Source: Asterias rubens
Lineage: Eukaryota > Echinodermata > Asteroidea > Forcipulatida > Asteriidae
NCBI RefSeq assembly: GCF_902459465.1
Contig: NC_047065.1
Coordinates: forward strand, 18,990,204-19,054,203
Length of the DNA: 64,000 bases
Reading direction: 5' to 3'
A program made the translations under genes and the position numbers. Shown here in pieces: positions 1 to 12,431 of the stretch; positions within the stretch are counted from its first letter, which is position 1, and every line of letters begins with the position of its first letter. The notes below the pieces were generated by a model. It was not told the DNA's origin, did no database searches, and saw nothing but the letters and a program-made list of their open reading frames with translations.

Positions 1-212
1 TTACAAGGTGCTATGGCACTAGTTGCTGCCAATCCAGCCAGGAACACCGGGGCGAACCCCTTCTCTTTTCGATAGAAGTGCACTGGGTTCGTTTACATGC
101 GTTTACACAACACATGGGACCAACGGCTTAACGTCCAATCCGAAGGACGAAGCAATGGTTAAGTGTCTTGCTCAAAGATACACCATGTCACGGCTGGTTC
201 CTAGCAAAAAAA

Positions 213-255
<43 letters not shown>
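1..255 (+). repeat. Interspersed repeat fragment ending in a poly-A tract
   Basis: The first 210 bases contain a phrase recalled as common in echinoderm and lancelet genomes (a chain running from 'cacatgggac' to 'gtgtcttgctcaa'). They are followed by about 40 A residues at 216-255. A 3' poly-A suggests a retroposed element. The left end is cut by the window edge, and the family name is not established. Confidence 0.4.
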
Positions 256-257
<2 letters not shown>

Positions 258-851
258 GTTCCAAGTGGTGTATGCGATCCCGGTATGCCATTATTGTATT
301 TCACAGTATGCCTTGCTCAATCGCTACCATTGGTGTGTTTTCGCGGTCGTAACCAATAACTTGGTTGAAATTACCCTTTGGTTAAATCACTGGTCAATTC
401 GCCTGACACACAAGGCCTGAAGGCCATTTCGAGGTGTGGGCTACAATTATACTTTCCAGAGGCCGTTGCCACCTACTCCTAAGGCTGAAACAGGGTTACC
501 CCTTTCACAGTCCATACGAATGTTGGCTTGGGTATCATCAATTCGAAGCCTGGCCGGTAGAGCAGAAAGCACTACATCCCCAAATTTATGTAGCAAGTGT
601 TACGACCGCCTAAACGCTTCTCTGGAAGTGTGACTTTGAAATGTTCAAGTATATTAGATAAGTGAAGAATTAGCCCGAGGTTGATCCATTCGGTGTTAGA
701 GACAACGCAAAGTGCGCACTAATAAGACACATACATTCAAAGAGTAGCTCACTCTTTCTTTACAATCTTTTAATAGTAGTAGGCTTAGTTGTTTGTCAGT
801 AATTGTTATCTAATGTTACTTTTTTATATAATTTTGTAGTGTGCGGTTGAT

Positions 852-891
<40 letters not shown>

Positions 892-926
892 GTTAAAATA
901 AATTGTGTATAATTTGCAGATCAAAC
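256..926. other. Non-coding sequence upstream of gene 1
   Basis: No convincing gene is seen. A run of 32 T at 855-886 precedes an AG acceptor at 918-919 and could act as an extended pyrimidine tract. Any 5' untranslated exon and promoter of gene 1 would lie in or left of this stretch, but none can be pinpointed. Confidence 0.5.
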
Positions 927-3900
927 ATGGATGGAAATCCGTTCCGTGTGCGAGGGCGAGCCGATCACAACGGCGGTCAAGACAGACGATTCAACGGCCA
1001 AGGTAATCGACACGATGCAGATAATCCTGATCGTAACCGCAGACAGGACAATGGGCGTGGTCAAGGAAGAGGACAAGGGCGTGGTCAAGGGCGTGGTCAA
1101 GGAAGAGGACAAGGCTATGCGAGGTCAGATTTATGTACACGAAAATCAATTTCGTTCATCATATTAAGATCGGCATAAGAATTCTTGATAACACAAACTT
1201 TTGATTGCTGATACCACTGTAGCTTTGATTCAATTACACGTAAATGAATACACATGACTGTTTGTTTCGTTGTGTTAAAGGCACCGGACACTATTTGGTA
1301 ATTACTCAAAATAGTTGTCAGCATATAACGAGCAATGAAGAGATTCAATGTTCAATAATAAACGTTTATTCCATACTCTTGTTGAAAAAAAATACAATTG
1401 TTGATAGTATACAAATATTGACTGCTTCGAGTGCTATGGTTAAAACTATGACTCCTGAGGTGATCCCCGGAGCGTTCTATTTTCCTGAGGCAAAGCCGAG
1501 GGGAAATAGAACGCTACGGGGATCACCGAGGAAGTCATAGTGTTAACCATTGCACGAGTAAAAAGCAGTCAATATTTGTTTTATAACTCCCCAAACATTT
1601 CTCTAAAAGCTGTACTATTATTATTAAGTACAGACCTGAATGCTACAATCCACGGACGACGCGAATACAGATTGCAAAAACTTTTACTATACTTTGCTGC
1701 ATGTAGTGTCGTGCAATCCAAAATGGTAACAGACTATTAATTTATCATCCTCGTACACGCAACGGACGTCTGGGTACTGCACGCCGTGTGCTAGTCTTCG
1801 GACTAGCGCACGGTAAACCGACGCACTATCACACGGCCGTCGTCTAGCAAAACTAAGACATGTCATGTGATGCGCTCTAAACCAATGAGCAGGCAGAATA
1901 CTTGTGAGGGGTGTTATAATATACATTATTGTGATAAACGACTGCCTCTGAAGTGACATGGTTTTCCGAGGAGTTAATTACTCACTCAAATAATAAAAAC
2001 TTCAGCTGAAGCCTTCTATTCATGCATTTGGAAGCACAAAAGCTAATGCAACACGGGTGTTTTTTCTTTGATTATTTTCGTCAAAATTTTTGGACTATAT
2101 GACCCCAAATGCTCATGGGTTATGATTTATATTTGGGTACACCTAGTGATGACATTAACTAAATAATCCAGTGTCCAGTGCATTTAAACCGATCTTCCAT
2201 TTCACTTATTTCACCATACAGAAATGATCATCACAACCAACTTGGTCGCCCAGACGGTCCACCACGACAGCAAACCAATCAGAGAGAACGCCCCTCGAGA
2301 CCTCCAGGGTTTAAGAAGCTTGAATCTTTGCTGTCAGTCGATCCCGCAGTGGTAGTACAAGAGTTGAATTCATTTGGTAAAGGGTTCGAGAGTTTACTGA
2401 ACGAACGGGCGATACGTCGTGACATGATGGCTCTACTCATCGAGGTGCTGGGTAAAGTATGCGATTGTACTACCTCACCACAGTCTGTCATTAGGGTCCT
2501 GACTATTGTAGTTGACGTTGACTTTCTATCCCGAAACCTCACCAAATACATCTATAGCATGATGACTGAATATGACCCCAGGTTCTTAGCTAAAACATCA
2601 GATCAGATCAACTTGATACTGAAGCTGATGAAATCTCTTGTGCAGCGAGTCAAGACTAGCATCAAAGACGTACAGGTTGTGCTGACCGTCATTGAGGCAG
2701 TTGCAAAGGGTCTAGGAATGAGAGGGTTCCCTTTGAGCGAAGATGCTGAAGTATTGCTAGTGGAGCTGCAGGCATTGTCAGCGCAGATTCAAGAAGAACT
2801 TGCCCTGAAGAACACACGTCAAAGAAGAGGACAAGAAGGCCCACCGCCAAATGACTTCAGGGAGATCCCAATTTTCCCAAGTATTGAGGAAATCAACACC
2901 AATGCTGAGCCATACTTGAGACATAATGTGGTGAAAGGACGATACGAGGATCTTAACCATTACCTAGATGTTCAGTTCCGTCTGTTGCGACAGGACTTCC
3001 TGGAGCCTTTGAGGCTCGGGATCGCTCAGTATCTACTTCTTCAGGATGAGAATGGAAAGAAGAGCAAGGTGAAAGACATTCGAATTTACCATGACGTGAG
3101 GGTTCACTTTCCTATCTGCACCAACGAGGGGATAACTCACCGTGTTAGCTTCGATGTCACCAAGTTTGGGAAGATAAGGTGGCAGGCCACAAAGCGGCTA
3201 ACCTACGGTGCATTGGTTTGCTTGTCCAATGATGACTTCAAGACGGTAATTGTCTTTGCAACAGTCGCCAACAGGAAACCAGAGCACCTGCAAGAGGGTT
3301 TGGTAGACTTAAGATTTCAAGACATGGGGCAGCTTGCAGATATTAAATCCTCAGATAAGTTCATCATGGCCGAGTCCTCTGCTTACTTTGAGGCTTACCG
3401 TCATGTCTTGGAGGGTCTTCAAGAAGTAAGAGGCAACAGCCTACCACTGCAACGCTACATCATTGACGTCTCCAGCGATGTGAATCCCCCGCGGTATCTT
3501 CACAGAAACAGAGCTGCAACCTATGACCTGTCACCATTGACAGCTGAAAGTCCGGAGGAAGAAGTTGTCTTGGGGCTTCGCAGTCTAAATTTGAGGAGGA
3601 CAAATCCTCGAGCAAAGGCTGTGCAGGTTCTGAGTGAAGCAAGCTGGCCACGAGCAGATGTTTTGCAGTTCGATGAATCACAGATGGAAGCGGTTCGGGC
3701 AGCTCTCACGCAGGAAATAGCCGTCATTCAGGGGCCGCCTGGTACAGGTAAAACATACATCGGCCTGAAGATTGTGCGGGCTCTGTTGCACAACATGTCT
3801 GTGTGGAACGAGGAAGAAGATGAGAGTCCAATCCTAGTGGTTTGCTATACAAACCACGCCCTTGATCAATTTCTTGAAGGCATATTAGAGTTCAATCAAA

Positions 3901-6900
3901 ACATCGTCCGGGTCGGAGGAAGGAGTAACAGCGAGGACATGAAGAACAAGAATCTGAACTTCTTAAAGAGAGAGGAGCGCCGGCGCAGGAAAGTCCAGGT
4001 AGCAATTCATCGTCGAACAACAGAGGTGCTAAGGGAAATGTACACTCTTCGCCAGCACATGGAGGCATCTCAACATAAAGTAGAGAAAAGTATGAATGGG
4101 ATAATCAGTGAATTGTACCTGGAACAGTTTATGACGAAAGATCACTACGCAACTCTCATGGTTGACTTGGGTTATCCACTTCAGTCGTCTCGTATATTAG
4201 AATGGTTGGGTGTAGGTGGTGGTAACTTTCGTGTTGCAGGGAATGATCAAGGTCTAGCTGCTGCTGCTGCGATGTGGCAAACAGAACCAGATGAAGCGGA
4301 GCAACAAGAAGATGATGAGATAGAAGTAGATGAAGAGGCAGACATCTTAGCTGAGCAACGGATTCTTGATGATGACGATGATGACCTCTTCAACTTAGAT
4401 CAGGACGCCCCGCAAGAAAATCACGTGGTCCTTGATTTAAATGATCTTGACAGGGAAGAAGGTAACGTCATCAATCCAGAACAGTGGCAGTACCAGAGCA
4501 AACAAAAGAAGAGGATGAAGAGAATGCTTCAACATAATCTTCGCAAACCTGACAGAATGACAAAAGAACAAGCTGAAAGAATTCATAATGTGTGGACAGT
4601 GAGACTTATTGAAGACAGATGGCAGCTTTACCGCTACTGGGTGTCGGAGTACTGCAGCTCGGAGCGCAGAAGGATGGAAGTGATTCAAGGGAAATATGAA
4701 AATCTCTCCCAGGAACTAAGGGAGGTTCGAGTAGAGGAGGACCTGGCAATTCTCCGTCGTGCTAATGTTATCGGTATGACAACAACAGGAGCTGCAAAGC
4801 ACAGGAATGTTCTCCATCGTGTTGGCCCTAAGATTGTGGTTGTTGAGGAGGCAGCTGAAGTCTTGGAATCACATATTATAACGACACTGAGTGCGGAATG
4901 TCAGCATCTTATACTCATAGGTGATCACCAGCAACTGAGACCCAACCCAACTGTCTACCGGCTGGCGAAAGACTTCAACCTTGACATTTCACTTTTTGAG
5001 AGGATGCTTAAAAATGGTGTCCCCTGTAAGACACTAGTTGAGCAGCACCGAATGCGCCCTGAGATCTCGTCAATAATGAAAAACCACTTCTACTCAAATC
5101 TTCTTGACCATGGCGTTGTCAAAAATTATCCCAAGGTTGCAGGAGTCAGATCTGATGTGTTTTTCTTGGACCATGATATTGCCGAGCAGCATGTGGATGA
5201 CTCGATGAGCAAGTCGAACCTACACGAGGCTGACTTCTTGGCAGCTTTCTGCAAGTACATTATACAGCAGGGGCAGTACCAACCATCGCAGATCACTATC
5301 CTAACTACGTATGTTGGTCAACTCTTTAACTTCAGAAAGCTCTTGAAACGTTCTGTGTTTAGTGGTGTGCGGGTCTGTGCAGTCGACAACTTCCAAGGAG
5401 AAGAAAATGACATCATCTTGTTATCTTTGGTCCGTAGCAATCAGGAAGGTCAAATTGGTTTTCTGAAGGTATCTAACCGAATGTGCGTGGCGTTGTCCAG
5501 AGCCAGACATGGCTTTTATTGTATAGGCAATTTTCAAGCTCTTGCTCATGGGAGTGCACTTTGGAGTGATATCGTTCATGAAGTAACAACTAAAGGAATA
5601 CTGGGGAAACACTTGGAATTGGTTTGTCATAATCACCCTGAGAAAATGTCCCGGGTACGCATGAAGGAAGACTTTTTGAACGTTGCTGAGGGAGGTTGCA
5701 ACAAGCCCTGCGAGTACCGACTCAACTGTGGTCACAGTTGCACCATGTTATGCCATCCGACCGATCTCGACCACAAAGAATTCAAGTGTATGAAGTCCTG
5801 TAATAAGGTACTGATTTGTGGACATAAATGTGATCAGCTATGCTTCAATAACTGTGGCAAATGCAATACCAAAGTAAACAAGACGTTACCATGCGGGCAT
5901 CAGAAGAAGATTCCGTGCTATCAGAATCCAGACTCGGCCACTTGCAAAGAACAATGCACCGAAAGACTTGCCTGTGGACACATATGCCAGAAGTTATGCG
6001 GCCAAGAGTGTACTGTCCTCTGTGTTAAAACTACCTTTCGCAGCAACTGGCCTTGTAAACACATGGTGGGCGTAAAATGCAGCGATGGTCCGGAGGACTG
6101 TCCAGAGCCATGCACAGCTGTGCTGAAATGTTCTCACGTGTGTACGGGCACTTGCGGCTCCTGCACACGAGGTCGGCTGCATAAGCAATGCTCTAAGAGT
6201 TGCGGTCGCACTTTAGTCTGCGGGCATGCATGTGATGCCCTGTGCACGAAAAACTGCCCTCCATGCAACAAGAAGTGTCATAATAGGTGTGTCCATAGTA
6301 TATGCCCAAATCGCTGTGGCGAACCATGCAAGCCTTGTCAGGAGCCATGTGCCTGGCAATGTCGCCACCACGAGTGTCGCAAGAAATGCAGCGAGGTTTG
6401 TGACAGGCTACCATGCAACATTCCTTGTAATAAGAGGCTCAAGTGCGGTCACCCTTGTATTGGTCTTTGTGGGGAGCCATGTCCAAAGAAATGTCGTGAA
6501 TGTGACAGAGAAGAGGTGACAACTGTTGTGTTTGGACCGGAAGACGAACCAGATGCTCGATTTGTTGAGCTTGAAGATTGTAAACACATCGTGGAAGTGG
6601 GAAGTCTTGACCATTGGATGAGTTTACAGACTGAGAAAGGTCAGATAAAGTTAAAGGTTTGTCCGCTTTGCAAAACTCCAATTCGGCGCAATCTGCGCTA
6701 CGGTAGCATCGTAAACGCTGTACTCAATGACATAGAAACCGTCAAGGCTCGTATGTTTGGGGACAGAGTGGCCATTGCAACCAAACGACGGCAGGTAGCT
6801 CGCAGTGTTTTTCAACAGAGAAGCTCTATACCAAACGGGGTCGCCGATGACTTTAAAGAGCAGATGGAATCCCAGCTAAGCCTTGGGGAACTGACCTGCA

Positions 6901-7556
6901 TTGAGAACAAGTTAAATATCCTGGTTGCCATAGAAAAGGCAAAGAAAAGAGCAGAGGATACAGATTGCAGGTTCGAAAAGGAGAAAAAGCAAATGAAACA
7001 AGACCTCGTGCAATTGCAGTATTGGCTGCTGAAACCTCGCATGTATCTCAGCGATCAAGAGTTAGATGATTGCAGCAACGAAGAACATCGCCTCTCACTG
7101 TGTCTTAGTCTGTTCCAAGTTAAAAGCAGGCTCCCACCTTCAGAGTTAAAGAGTGCAACCTTAAAGATTGCCGAAGATTTACTGTTGGGCGGAAGGGCTT
7201 TGGAGGAGAACAGCAGGAAGACTGTGCGAACTTTTTTGAACGAGTTGAAGAGAAAACATACTCCTCTGTGCATATCAGACGAAGAGCGAGTGATGATCTT
7301 AAAAGCTATGGATCTTACGAAAGGCCACTGGTTCAAGTGTCCCAATGGTCACGTTTACGCGATTGGAGAATGTGGCGGGGCTACTGAGGAATCCACCTGT
7401 CCCGATTGCGGTGCAAACATTGGGGGTCTCGGCCATCGACTGGACTCGAGAAATGCACTGGCGTCTGAAATGGACGGGGCTACGCATCCATCGTTTGGAA
7501 CAGTTGCTAACAACATGAACAATTTCGACCTGCTCAACGTTCCTGATGATATCTAG
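927..7556 (+). CDS. ZNFX1: ZNFX1 orthologue (NFX1-type zinc finger-containing protein 1), complete
   Basis: SF1 UPF1-like RNA helicase. Family members sense viral dsRNA in vertebrates and sustain small-RNA inheritance in nematodes. The CDS joins 927-1123 and 2222-7556 (1843 aa; human is about 1900). The ATG at 927 lies 7 nt after an acceptor. The donor AG|GTCAGA and the acceptor at 2220-2221 split an Arg codon in phase 2. Residues 1-66 are disordered with GRGQ repeats. A helical N-terminal domain follows, then Walker A GPPGTGKT at 570-577, a poly-Ala plus acidic linker near 744-805, VEEAAE at 940-945 (Walker B region, Glu as in vertebrate ZNFX1) and NRMCVALSRAR at 1151-1161. NFX1-type Cys/His fingers cover about 1225-1494, then a CPLC finger and a helical stretch. 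An RZ-type finger (C1772, H1776, C1792, C1795) leads to the family-typical C-terminus 'ASEMDGA'. No breaks seen. Confidence 0.95.
1275..2188. repeat. Family-A MITE, degraded and interrupted
   Basis: The left end 'TTAAAGGCACCGGACAC' and right end 'GTGTCCAGTGCATTTAAA' are the inverted termini of the commonest repeat in this window. The internal part is partly replaced by a hairpin element at 1411-1579 and other sequence. Confidence 0.65.
1411..1579. mobile_element. Hairpin MITE nested in intron 1 of gene 1
   Basis: This is a near-perfect palindrome. 'ACAAATATTGACTGC' at the left is matched by 'GCAGTCAATATTTGT' at the right. The inner arms around GGTGATCCCCGGAGCGTTCTA pair with their complement past a short loop near 1490-1500. 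No coding capacity. Confidence 0.7.
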
Positions 7557-7640
7557 CTAAGCCAAAATAAGGTAAGTTTTGAGTAGTAATGGAAAACTTT
7601 GGGCACCGGACCAAACTAGTTCAATTGGCATACTATATCA

Positions 7641-7980
7641 AAGGACATGTTTGGTAAACTGTCAAAGACATAATGCATAAAATAACAATGTTTGGAAATA
7701 ATCTATGAACATTTTGGCTCAATTGGTCATCAAAGTTTTGAGAAAATAATAAATAAAAAAAAACCTTTTGGCCCAATTTGTGTTCTATATCAGATCTTTG
7801 AGTAAGGCTTCGGGCCTGAAGTATTTCCCAGATTCGAATATTTTGTTGAGAAATCACCTCTTTCTCAAGGTTCGTTTCTCACATGTTTAAATCAACAGCT
7901 CTTCAATGCTCGTTACCAAGTACTCTTTATGCTAAACTTATTTTGAGTGATAACATTACCAAACGTGTCCAGTGTTTTGA
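7641..7980. repeat. Degraded family-A MITE in the 3' flank of gene 1
   Basis: It keeps internal landmarks of family A (a 'gtcaaagac' block, 'ctcaattggtcatc', 'ctcgttaccaagt') and a decayed right end 'cgtgtccagtg'. It begins about 85 nt after the stop codon and contains AATAAA-like strings near 7747-7756, so it may supply the polyadenylation site of gene 1. Confidence 0.55.
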
Positions 7981-9585
7981 TATAAAAAACACACCAATGT
8001 AGCATTTTAAAACTTCCGAATCTTATAGACCAACCCCCAAGAAGTGCACAAAAGATCATGCTCGAAGTGGATTGTAAGTTTGAAGACAATTTCGACCGAT
8101 TAATATGATGATTAAGTGCTTCATCAGATACTTCAAGGCTAATTTCTATCTTGTGTTTTATTTCTTTTGCCAAACAGTGCTCCTCATCTTGTTGGAGATC
8201 TATGCGAGGGACAAAGACTGATGTTTAGTATTAAAATGAATGTTTTGGAGTGAACTTTTGAGTTAATAAGAATTTATAGTTTAAAACAGACATCACTTCA
8301 TTCAGTGGTTTTGTAATTGGAGCCATCTGTTATCTCAATCATATTAAAAATGTAGATAGATAGACTATAAAACTAACGTGTGGAAATTTCAATACAAAAT
8401 AGCGTTGTTTAGATTATGCCGAAAATGTGGAGGACACAATCTGAGAAACGTTTTTGTCAGAAGCGCTTCTCGGAGTTGAATTGATTTTGATAAAAACTTA
8501 TAAATATTTTGTTTCCATAACGGTAACCTCTTTTTGTTTGTTTCTCAAAACGCTACTGTACTTTGTACCAAGTCAATTTATATTGCCATTACTTTAATGA
8601 GTAATTACCAAACGTATACAGAGACTTTTTTTACAAACCTGGTATAAACCTAAATGTTTGAAATGTAGAGGAAGACTGAGCTCCGTAATTGATGGTTTAT
8701 CGAAGCTTTTGTATTTCCTTCCTCCATGATTGAAGAAATTAATGATTTCATTGGTTACAATTGCATCCAATCAGTTATCAAAATTTGACGGAGCCATGTT
8801 TTTTTCATGAAGTACCACGTTTGCAGTAAACAGTTTTAACTTTGTTTCTTTAAAAATAATAATGTTTCAGTATGTTTAAGTTTATACAACGGTCTGATTT
8901 TTATTGACAATGTCTGTAAGATAGAGGATTTGTCGAGGTTGAAAGCAATTATATACCTTTTTCTAACCATACTCGGTTTGGAAAAGATGGAACAAAAATC
9001 GCCTGTCAATCTCATAATTTTAATATCAAAACGAGCCTCGTGTCAGTCGGCATTTGTGGGACGTATTATAGCATACTCGTAAGTGCATGTTACTCACCCT
9101 TTTCCATAAAAACTAAAGGGGAGGTGTATATTTTAGTAATGTGTACAAAATGTTATTATCTTTAATGCTAACCCTGTTTCATGTGAAGATAATGACAATT
9201 ACATGCAAAGGTCGTGAAACAGAGACTCTTTACGTGTCTGCTGATTGGTGACGCGGTCACAGTTAACAATTTTTAGCAATCATTTTTTCAATTTCAAAGA
9301 GCTACGAACGATCTTTTAACTGCCAATCTATCTTAATTGCTAAGCAAATTGTGATGTCACCATCATTATTTATAGCATTGTTGACAACTTATCTTAAGAT
9401 GAACTCTCTGTGGCTTCCAGACCGAATAATTTTCGTTGATGGAAATTCGAAGCACATTTGATATCCAATTACGAACTTTAGGGGTACAACACAGTCAAAT
9501 GTAAATTATCATGATAGAAGTAAAAAAAACAAAAAAAAAAAACAAAAAAAAAATTAGTTTTAGTACATAAAGGCCTATATTATTA

Positions 9586-9594
<9 letters not shown>
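7981..9594. other. AT-rich intergenic DNA
   Basis: No ORF of substance, RNA gene or recognisable repeat was seen. The right end runs into A-rich low-complexity sequence around 9523-9590. Confidence 0.5.
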
Positions 9595-9616
<22 letters not shown>

Positions 9617-9671
9617 TTGCCTCTGAAGAAGGTCCGGATTGGATCGAAAGCTAAGGCCATCTACCCTATTC

Positions 9672-9704
<33 letters not shown>

Positions 9705-9880
9705 AATAATAAACCACAAGGGAAACTGACTGGGAACATTTTTAAATGATTTTTTGGATTGAACAAAGAAAAATTGACTAGAGCGGGATTTGAACCAACG
9801 ACCTCCGGTTTAACGTGCCGGCGCTCTACCAACTGAGCTATCTAGCCCTATGTTGGTGGTATATATATATATATATATTT
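9595..9880. repeat. TA microsatellites flanking a SINE
   Basis: Three (TA)n blocks lie near 9595-9618, 9675-9701 and 9860-9880. Between them lies a tRNA-derived element. The first spacer, with phrases such as 'ggtccggattggatcgaaagc', looks like repeat-associated sequence. Confidence 0.7.
9776..9847 (-). tRNA. tRNA-like sequence, probably the head of a tRNA-derived SINE
   Basis: The minus strand folds as a 72-nt cloverleaf: acceptor GGCTAGA/TCTAGTC, D-arm GCTC-AGTTGGTA-GAGC, anticodon loop ACGTTAA (GTT at anticodon position, C instead of U at position 33), T-arm loop TTCAAAT. The T-stem has mismatches and the anticodon stem has one. These defects and the flanking TA repeats favour a SINE or tRNA pseudogene over a working tRNA. 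Confidence 0.55.
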
Positions 9881-10882
9881 TTTTTTTTTGGGGGGGAGAC
9901 ACCGGGGTATGAAAAAGACACCCCCAAAAGTGAAAGATATTTCCCGAAATGATTAGGCTATGGTTATTTTAAACGTATACTATTACGAACCTAACACTGT
10001 ATTGCTTTATATTTCATTTTGTTAGTTTGCATTGTACACTAATTTGTTGTTTAGGAGTAGTTATTGCTTTGTAAACTCTAAAAATGGACTTAAATGTTGA
10101 GCCTTTTATGGATGCTGGGAGCGAGCATAATTTTTTTCCCGAGAGGGCAGGGCTATTTTAAATTTGCAAAGGGCACTATTAATGGGACAATATTAAATTC
10201 TACGATTTTGTTTTGAGGACAAGAGAAACAAAGGCAATGGCTCGGTGTAATTCTAGGACATAAGAACTTTTTTAGATTATTAAATAAAGTGTGAATGTGA
10301 TGCAATTTTAAACATTTAAAAACTAACTATGGGTTTCTTCCCTTTTCATCCTAAGTACAATCATAGGCATTTAAAATGTTGAGTGAAAAAAAAAAAAAAC
10401 AACAACAACATAAATACATAAATAAATAAATAACTATATTAATAGATAAATAAATAGACGCAATTTGGTTGAAGAAGGAGACTTATACCAAACTGAATAT
10501 TGATCCTATAAATAGATGTTCCTACATAGCAGTCGGACTGTTTCGAATTGTTTTTAGTTTAACCAATGAATTTAAATTTGAAATGGTTAAGAAAAAACTC
10601 GGATAAGTAAACGCCGTTTGGGAATTGACATAATTTATATTGGAAATTAACTAAGTATCTTATGTTTACGATCAAGATTTAAAATTTAAAACCTGTTATA
10701 GTTTATCATTTTTGTTAGAGTTATGTCATAAACGAAGAGCCAACTTTCGGAAAAGTTCATTAGCAAACGGATGAACTTATTAAGTCAAAGATAGGGTAAC
10801 TTCTGTTGCACGAGGTTTAGTTAACATTCTTATGAACATTTGCGGTAGAAGTTTAACGATTTAATAGATGTTGGCATATGAC
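9881..10882. other. AT-rich intergenic DNA
   Basis: No gene recognised. Simple A-rich and (ATAA)n-like stretches occur near 10387-10460. Confidence 0.5.
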
Positions 10883-11173
10883 TTGAAGGCACTGGACATT
10901 ATTGGTAATTATTTAAAACAATGTTTTAGCATAAAAGCTTACTTGTTATAGGAGCAACGGAGACTTGTTGATAAAACATTGTGAGAAACGGTCCCTATGA
11001 AGTAACGTAGAGTTTTTGAGAGAAAGAGGTAATTTCTCACTCAAATAAGAGACTGCAGCTGAAGCCTTTTATAGGCAGATAAAAGCACACGCATATTTTA
11101 TGCATAGAGGGATACACGAAGTGAGAATACTGGTATTTGATAAGTACCTATGGTGTGTCTAGTACCTTTAATG
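10883..11173. repeat. Family-A MITE, shortened
   Basis: Left end 'AAGGCACTGGACATTATTGG', internal 'gtgagaaacgg' and right end 'GTGTCTAGTACCTTTAA' match the family consensus visible elsewhere here. The centre is deleted. Confidence 0.7.
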
Positions 11174-12054
11174 ACACAGGGTTCACCCTTAACACTAGGC
11201 CTATGTACATCGCTGTCTGGGAAACCGCTATGGGCTAAAAACCACCTCTCAACCTAACCTTTGGGCTAATAAAACTGTGCATTATACTTGTTTGAAATGG
11301 TACATTTTGAATATGTGTCCATATTGTGAGAGATGTGAATGTGATCGGTACCAATAGTAAATGCAGAACGATACATTAATATGACGATAGACTATCTGGG
11401 ATACTTTACAAAAAGCTTTACAAAAAGCTTATTAAGCACTCTGCAAACTTATCTTGAACAATAATAAATTCAGTAACAATCTTTATACATGTCATATTGT
11501 TAGGAACTGTCTGTGTTAGCACTTAATCAAAAAGTCGCGAAACTTTGTCTATTGCGTATTGAAATAAATGTGTTTTAGTTTAATTTAATTGAATAATAAA
11601 AAAGCATATTGATCATTTTCAAATTATAAACTCATTGTTTGGTAATAAATCTCTATGAATCTTGGGTTTAGTGGGCCTATGGGAGTAGACAACAACCAAA
11701 AACATACAAACATTTTAGCGGTCCTTAAAGATTGAATATAGGACATACAATGTGAGATCCAGCCTCATGCCTGGTAATGACCGGAGTGGTGGTTGGTCGC
11801 TGTTAATGGACCGCCACAGAGGTCAGCCACCAATCAAATTCATTACCACACAACAAATATTGCTTAAACATTTTTTAAACAATTTAAAGGTAGTGTTTTT
11901 CTTTCGCTGTTTAAAAAAAAAAAAACATTATTTCTTGTTCGTTAGGCCTACAAGGGCCATTCTTTTGGCTTATCAATTTTGCCGTGTAACTTCTCGAACT
12001 CAAAACGAACGATTTATGAATATTTTTCAAAACAACGTTTATGAGCTTTGAATA
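11174..12054. other. Intergenic DNA without a recognised gene
   Basis: AT-rich. A direct repeat of 'ctttacaaaaag' occurs at about 11404-11429. An open frame at 11752-12051 has no recognisable domain and composition like its surroundings. Confidence 0.45.
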
Positions 12055-12431
12055 TTAAAGGCAGTGGACACTATTGGTAATTACTAAAACTAATTATTAG
12101 CACAAAACCTTACTAAGTTACGAGTAATGAGGAGAGGTTGATGGTATAAAACATTTTGAGAAACGGCTCCCTCTGAAGTGACGTAGTTTTCGAGAAAGAA
12201 GTAGTTTTCCGCGAATTTTATTTCGAGACCACAGATTCAGAATTCGAGGTCTCGAAATCAAGCATCTGAAAGCAAACACCTTCGTAAGACAAGGTGTTTT
12301 TTCTTTCATTATTATCTCGCAACCAATTGAGCTCAAATTTTCACAGGCTTGTTTTTGTATGCATATGTTGGGATACGCCTTAGTGAGAAGCCGGGTCTTT
12401 GACAATTACCAAGAGTGTCCACCGTCTTTAA
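12055..12431. repeat. Family-A MITE, nearly full length
   Basis: TTAA sits at both ends. 'AAGGCAGTGGACACTATTGG' opens the element and a diverged 'GTGTCCACCGTCTTTAA' closes it. A central palindrome 'TTTCGAGACC...GGTCTCGAAA' marks the midpoint. Confidence 0.8.

Larger units (their letters stand above)
1124..2221 (+). other. Phase-2 intron of gene 1, filled with MITEs
   Basis: GT at 1124 and AG at 2220-2221 give a 1098-nt intron. Joining the exons keeps the reading frame and creates one Arg codon. Nearly all of it is repeat: a degraded family-A MITE whose right end lies about 33 nt before the acceptor, with a nested hairpin MITE inside. Confidence 0.8.

Noticed and set aside
1-359. Small open frames running through the poly-A tract
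   Set aside because: A poly-lysine run from a retroposed poly-A tail and no domain; not a gene.
9776-9847. A functional tRNA-Asn
   Set aside because: Stem mismatches, a C at the universally conserved U33 position and the SINE-like setting argue against function.
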